A stretch of DNA of 64,000 bases from Schistosoma haematobium (taxonomy: Eukaryota; Platyhelminthes; Trematoda; Strigeidida; Schistosomatidae), in contig NC_067200.1 in NCBI RefSeq assembly GCF_000699445.3, forward strand, positions 11,201,450 through 11,265,449, in the 5' to 3' direction. The notes under the pieces were generated by a model. The model made no database searches. It saw only the letters and a list, made by a program, of their open reading frames with translations, and had not been told where the DNA came from. Of this stretch, positions 60,301-64,000 are shown one piece after another; within the stretch, counting starts at the first letter, position 1; each line of letters opens with the position of its first letter. The translations under genes and the position numbers were made by a program.

Positions 60301-63300
60301 ATGCTAAAATTAATACATTAATGCATAGCACAGTTATATACTATGGTGATGCCGGGATGTGACGACCTTGTATTATTTCTTAAATGTTTCACAATAAAAT
60401 AATTTAAATATTAAAACTATTAAGAGGAGATCATACAATAAGTTCTTTCCATTTATCTACGACTGTGTTTCAGTTGTTTTGGTGCTCAATTCGCAATATT
60501 CAATTAGTCTGTGACCCAGGTTTCACAGTTAAAGCATCTAGTTAGTGTCACTATCTGTATTTTTCACAGTATCTATAAGATTTACGATCTGAAACAAATT
60601 TCTCAATAAACTATTGGTTTAATGTTTTTCAAGATGTCAATCTTTTTTATTCATTCAACTAGGTCTGCGAACTTCCGATTCTAAGTAAGGTATTGGATCC
60701 TAGGTTGTCCAGACCCAACATAATTTATGTCAAGTTGAATTACCTTTCAGTGTTGGCCAAGAGATCCTAATTAAACAACCTGTTTATCCTTGTGTATCAA
60801 TAATAAAACAGCTTTATCCATAAGTTCAGGATTCGAACATATAACTTAGTGGTTTAAAGTCAAACGTCTTGATCACTAAGCCACCCATTCACAACGTATG
60901 CAACTACGTGCAATTAAATGTATCAGTAGTAGAGCTACAATAAGTATATATTAACTCGTATTTCTAAACTAATGGCCAAATCTTCCTCCATAACTGAAAT
61001 CCACAAAAGAGGAGAAAATAGGTGTATCCATTCTTTGCCTTCCCCCCCACCTGATATCTAATCTTTTGGATTACCGATGACATCTTTATCACACTAATTT
61101 GTATTTTCTTGAATCGTATCTTCGATCCCTGATCTTTTATATTACCAGTAACACTGTGCTATCTCTACTACTCTAGGATTCATCTTGAAAATTTCATTTC
61201 TCCTACCCTAATTTGTGGCGACTTGAACCAATGAACATATGTACATGGTTCTACGTTGCAACTAACTGACTGACAATAGTATATGCATACTCAAATTGAT
61301 TATTCACCGATCAGTGGCTAGTGCCATATTTTTCTTTTCCTTTACTGCTGATCGAATTCAGTGGACCAAGACCTAGATACAGTGTGTACAGCCAATTACA
61401 TACAACTGCTTAACATTAAAACATATTGCACACTATTTAGTCACTCAGACTAGTCAACTATATTGCAACGTGATCGGTAAAATCTGATCAGGTATAAACA
61501 TTATACGAACACGAAACCAACTATTACTCAGTGATTAAGCAACAGTGAGTAGATCAGTTTCTGTCTGAATAGCTCAATACTAATATCTCAGACTGTGAAG
61601 TTGGATGAGATGAGTTCAAATACACCATGGAGCAGTAGTTTCCCTAAGATTTCATTTATGCCTTGGTAACGAGTGTTAACTAGTACGAAACATCGGTCGA
61701 GCAGCGTTTCCTACTAGCTACGTCTAATCATCTATCGTTTGAATACTTTCAAGTGTTATTCAGATTTCTGTTATTGCTATGTTATTTTGCGAACTTTAGT
61801 ACTCTAAATTCCATTTCATCATTATGTTTTACAGGTTAGTGTTTATTGTAGTAACAGGTGTTTGAAAGCTTACGGATTGGATGTACTTCAAACAGTTTGC
61901 AGAAAATATGACTCAACAGATCCTCTAAATAAATCGGTTAGTTAGTTTTCATGTATTTATTTGTTCAAGATGAATAAGAATCGCGTTTTTTTCACATAAC
62001 AAATGGTTTTACGATTCGATATAACGGATGTTTAAAATATTTTTCCTCACTGTTACGTATATTACGATAATACTTTAATAAGACTAGTCGCGTTATATCA
62101 GATCTAGGATTCACGACCCGAAATAGAGAACCAGATTAACACTAGATAATACTTTAATCATTGCAATTACAGGTTGTCACACTCATTTGGTCCAGAGTTG
62201 AAGTCAGTGACAGGAATGGAAACTACATATTGAACGGTCCGTAAACTGTGACTGTTTGTCTACACTCAACGACCAATCATATTTTACTCCCTTTATCACA
62301 TATCATAACTCAAATTCTCACGTTTTCTCGCCGGAATCCCTCGTCTCAATAAACTGTCTGTCACAGTAGTTTTCTTTACTGGTGACGGCTACTCTGCCCT
62401 CTGGTTATTTATTATTATTCTCTTTTCACGCAAGTGTGATATGTAAAGGATTGGGACTTATTGGAGCAGTAAAAAGCTGTTTTATAATTAACCACATTTT
62501 CTCCTTATCGTTTGTGGTGTTGGATGATAATGTTGTAGCTTTGTGATCTTTCCCTTGAACTACGTTGTACAAACACCTAGCCTCGATTTGAATCTCGTGA
62601 AGACTACAAGCTGCCTTCTATTTTTCCAGGCGTGACATCCAAAAAAAAGCAAATCTTGTTCGGAAGATAAATATCGAATATGTCTTCACGGAAATAGCAT
62701 GTGTTTACTTGTATTTACAAAGATCTTGCGAATGGGATGAAATATTAGACTACAAAATGCACAATAAATACCCAAATAATGTCTTTAATCTACAGTAAAA
62801 ATCGAAGGATAGTTAACGCCGTGGCGAATTTACAAAATAAATAGTTTCCTGGGAATTTGTTGCTCTTTACGGCTGAAGACTATAAGTAGAAAAATGCATT
62901 TAATATCTGAAAATAATTTATTCCATTTGTTTATAAGCATCTATTCTTTGAAAATCTTGAGCAGATTGTTCTACTTCTAGCGTTAATCCGTTCAAACATG
63001 TGGTTCTTATGGTACATTCTTTCTTAGTACTGACTTTCGTTTTGTAATACGACTGAAAAATCTAGCAATTTGAAGGGATACAGAATTTTACGAAGTTCTG
63101 TATTACTTTATTTGTTTTGTTTTATGAGTGTAGTATACTAACATTTTGATCATTTACCCAGTAATAAAAGTTTATTGTACTTTGCTTTTGTTTTGTTTTT
63201 AAGGGTCATTATTATCGTTTAGATGGTCGTAAAACACTCGTTGTCTTAGATCGTAGGAGTGGAACAGTTCTAAATGGTACTAGAGCACCAACTAGTGATT

Positions 63301-63338
63301 CTTTGATTGATTTTTTGTCTGCCCATCCCACGTTTCAA
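51336..63338 (+). CDS. DIDO/PHF3/PPS-family PHD-finger protein, 5' ten exons
   Basis: Ten exons (51336-51381, 51413-51528, 51570-51640, 53776-53876, 55702-55885, 57810-57972, 58401-58705, 59497-59674, 61835-61936, 63204-63338) join in phase into 467 codons and run off the window. An in-frame TAA at 51315-51317 supports the ATG. Residues 164-212 form a C4HC3 PHD finger: C164, C166, C178, C181, H186, C189, C209, C212, with [19 protein letters not shown] very close to DIDO1. Basic stretches ([18 protein letters not shown]) suggest nuclear import. [16 protein letters not shown] is the small cysteine cluster, and [17 protein letters not shown] the segment, that precede the TFIIS-like domain in DIDO/PHF3 proteins. 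Known relatives read H3K4me3 and act in transcription elongation; that role here is inferred. The TFIIS-like and SPOC domains would lie past 64000. A CXXC1/CFP1-like identity is less likely. Confidence 0.87.
51413..51528 (+). CDS. DIDO-like exon 2
   Basis: 38 codons between the 31-bp and 41-bp introns. It encodes [13 protein letters not shown] and a Cys-rich stretch ([16 protein letters not shown]). Donor GTAAAA, phase 0. Confidence 0.65.
51570..51640 (+). CDS. DIDO-like exon 3
   Basis: Acceptor GATCAG and donor GTAAAT. It encodes a Ser/Thr-rich polar stretch, and its last two bases (AG) combine with exon 4 to give Arg in the basic run TQRRQSAR. Confidence 0.65.
52856..52935. repeat. Remnant of Penelope-like element end
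   Basis: Shares ATATCCCAATGAG..AGAAA, a CTGA-GTTTC segment and AATAAATAA in the same order as 37530-37610, the end of the Penelope-like fragment. It lies in intron 3 of the DIDO-like gene. Confidence 0.5.
53776..53876 (+). CDS. DIDO-like exon 4
   Basis: Acceptor TTTATAG, donor GTGAGT, phases 2 to 1. It encodes [20 protein letters not shown], a lysine-rich then acidic stretch typical of disordered nuclear protein. Confidence 0.75.
55702..55885 (+). CDS. DIDO-like exon 5 (NLS, PHD start)
   Basis: The acceptor AATTTAG completes an Asp codon. It holds the basic run [12 protein letters not shown], an acidic Ser-rich stretch and the first PHD cysteines ([11 protein letters not shown]). Donor GTAAGT, phase 2. 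Confidence 0.88.
56066..56665 (-). mobile_element. RTE-like non-LTR retrotransposon 3' end
   Basis: The minus strand encodes [51 protein letters not shown] and [19 protein letters not shown], the C-terminal part of an RTE/SR2-type reverse transcriptase. There are internal stops (for example in the FT*LGS segment) and shifts. A GTAAGTAAGTAAG tail near 56066-56080 marks the 3' end. It lies in intron 5 of the DIDO-like gene, antisense to it. Confidence 0.7.
57003..57440 (+). repeat. Dispersed repeat R3, copy 2 (longer)
   Basis: Same unit as 13712 with a further 240 bp that is relatively GC-rich (GGTGACCAACAATCGGTTCAT, TGCACCACTGGTTTGGAATG). The open frames here on both strands are by-products of base composition, with no recognisable domain. 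In intron 5 of the DIDO-like gene. Confidence 0.55.
57810..57972 (+). CDS. DIDO-like exon 6 (PHD finger core)
   Basis: The acceptor GATCCTAG completes the Arg codon. It contains [19 protein letters not shown] and the closing FVCDSCK pair of the PHD finger. Donor GTAAGT, phase 0. Confidence 0.92.
58401..58705 (+). CDS. DIDO-like exon 7
   Basis: Acceptor ATCACAG, donor GTAAGT, 101 codons plus two bases. It encodes a Ser/Thr/Glu-rich low-complexity region with one charged helix-like part ([17 protein letters not shown]). Confidence 0.82.
59497..59674 (+). CDS. DIDO-like exon 8
   Basis: The acceptor ACTTATAG completes a Ser codon. It encodes the basic run [16 protein letters not shown] and the first cysteines of the small cluster ([13 protein letters not shown]). 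Donor GTAAGT, phase 0. Confidence 0.82.
59950..60130 (+). repeat. Old SINE family B remnant
   Basis: GGGTTCGGCTTCGGTCCC resembles the B box, followed by GGCGAAATAGCTATTTCGTG, CTTCTTGGTTTAGATTGTC and AATAATCTTCACAATATCC in family B order, heavily diverged. In intron 8 of the DIDO-like gene. Confidence 0.42.
61000..61275 (+). mobile_element. Non-LTR 3' tail fragment
   Basis: Ends GGTTCTACGTTGCAACTAAC then CTGACTGAC, and shares the CTAATCTT..GATTAC and TGGCGACTTGAACC-ATG parts with 23700-23930. Lies in intron 8 of the DIDO-like gene. Confidence 0.55.
61835..61936 (+). CDS. DIDO-like exon 9 (YCS..C cluster)
   Basis: Acceptor TTTTACAG; 34 codons beginning [16 protein letters not shown], the second half of the cysteine cluster. 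The donor GTTAGT is slightly weak. Both neighbouring phases are 0. Confidence 0.82.
63204..63338 (+). CDS. DIDO-like exon 10 (last in window)
   Basis: Acceptor TTTTTAAG, donor GTAAGT, 45 codons in phase 0. [20 protein letters not shown] followed by [12 protein letters not shown] resembles the conserved segment just before the TFIIS-like domain in DIDO/PPS proteins. Confidence 0.82.
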
Positions 63339-64000
63339 GTAAGTTTTACTGTTTATAACATAACATACTTTTAATCCGTCTACTTAATCTACGGAATACG
63401 ATTAGATTTTGGAGAAATGTTTATTATATTCAGTCTGTCTTTTAATGTCAAAATTATTATGTACGCGTAAGAAGAGACAAATACCAAGATCTTTTACTAC
63501 TCTACTGTACTTATTCCATTGCCTATGACCAATTTGTTTTCACAATTATTTCAGTTCTATGGAGTTCTCGTTTAATTTGAAGATGGGTTTTATGACCAGC
63601 TGACATCAGTTGAGAATTTCTTAGAAACCAAAATGCACTGAAGAATTGTCTCCTCTTAGTCTGTGTTTCCTTAAAATTTCTCACCCTTCGTATCACATCA
63701 ATTTGGATATGAATTTCTAAAGTAGGATATTAAGCACGATACTATTCATTCACTGGATGGAGATTTATTGGTTCTTATTTCTAACGTGATCCTCATTCAC
63801 TATCTCTACCACTATTCATATGATTGATTTTTTATTTTATGGAAGCTGATAATGCTGACATCTTTTCAATTCCCTAACTGGAAGTAGATTGAACTGATTT
63901 GTTGGCGCCTGAAATCTACTTGTTAAATTGTGATACCTAATCAGGTCAGGTGATTAAAATCAGTTCATCCTTATATTAAATGATAAATAGTTCATTGTCT

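Noticed and set aside
1..64000. CRISPR arrays, bacterial-type operons or a new defence-like system
   Set aside because: The spliced genes, SINEs and retroelements show this is eukaryotic DNA; no regularly spaced short repeats or co-directional gene clusters were seen.

Overview
The window looks like nuclear DNA of a blood fluke (Schistosoma). It is AT-rich, with small coding exons separated by long repeat-filled introns. It carries two SINE-like families with a tRNA-type pol III B box and hammerhead-ribozyme sequence, a hallmark of the schistosome Sm-alpha repeats. It also holds Ty3-type, Penelope-like and non-LTR retroelement remains, and one gene starts with two micro-introns (31 and 41 bp) of the kind known from schistosomes. 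The species cannot be fixed from sequence reading alone.

Three protein genes can be assembled with phase-consistent splice junctions. (1) Minus strand, 15152 down to 7689: four exons of a multi-pass membrane protein resembling the XK/XKR scramblase family; its 3' exons were not found. (2) Plus strand, 24387-42051: a complete seven-exon, 655-residue LRGUK-like protein with nine leucine-rich repeats and a guanylate-kinase-like domain whose P-loop is degenerate. (3) Plus strand, 51336 to beyond the right edge: ten exons (467 codons) of a DIDO/PHF3/PPS-type nuclear protein with a C4HC3 PHD finger, basic stretches and a cysteine cluster. Genes 1 and 2 are divergent around a 9.2-kb spacer; genes 2 and 3 lie head to tail.

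Layout. 1-7.6 kb: repeats and no convincing exon. 7.7-15.2 kb: XK-like gene with repeats in every intron. 15.2-24.4 kb: divergent spacer, mostly unique sequence, with a non-LTR 3' end near its right side. 24.4-42.1 kb: LRGUK-like gene; its introns hold opposed SINE pairs, an inverted-repeat-bounded chimeric element, CR1-like and Penelope-like fragments, a solo LTR inside a SINE, and two opposed copies of an LTR-like repeat. 43.8-49.3 kb: a 4,122-bp Ty3-type LTR element with 165-bp LTRs and a 5-bp target duplication, inserted in a relatively GC-rich older tract. 51.3-64 kb: DIDO-like gene, with an RTE-like fragment in intron 5.

No new operon-like system is visible. The most interesting points are the hammerhead-bearing SINEs and their core decay, the opposed SINE pairs inside LRGUK introns, the inverted-repeat chimera inserted in the pyrimidine tract of LRGUK intron 2, and the micro-introns of the DIDO-like gene. 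All exon boundaries come from reading by eye; no alignment or database search was run.
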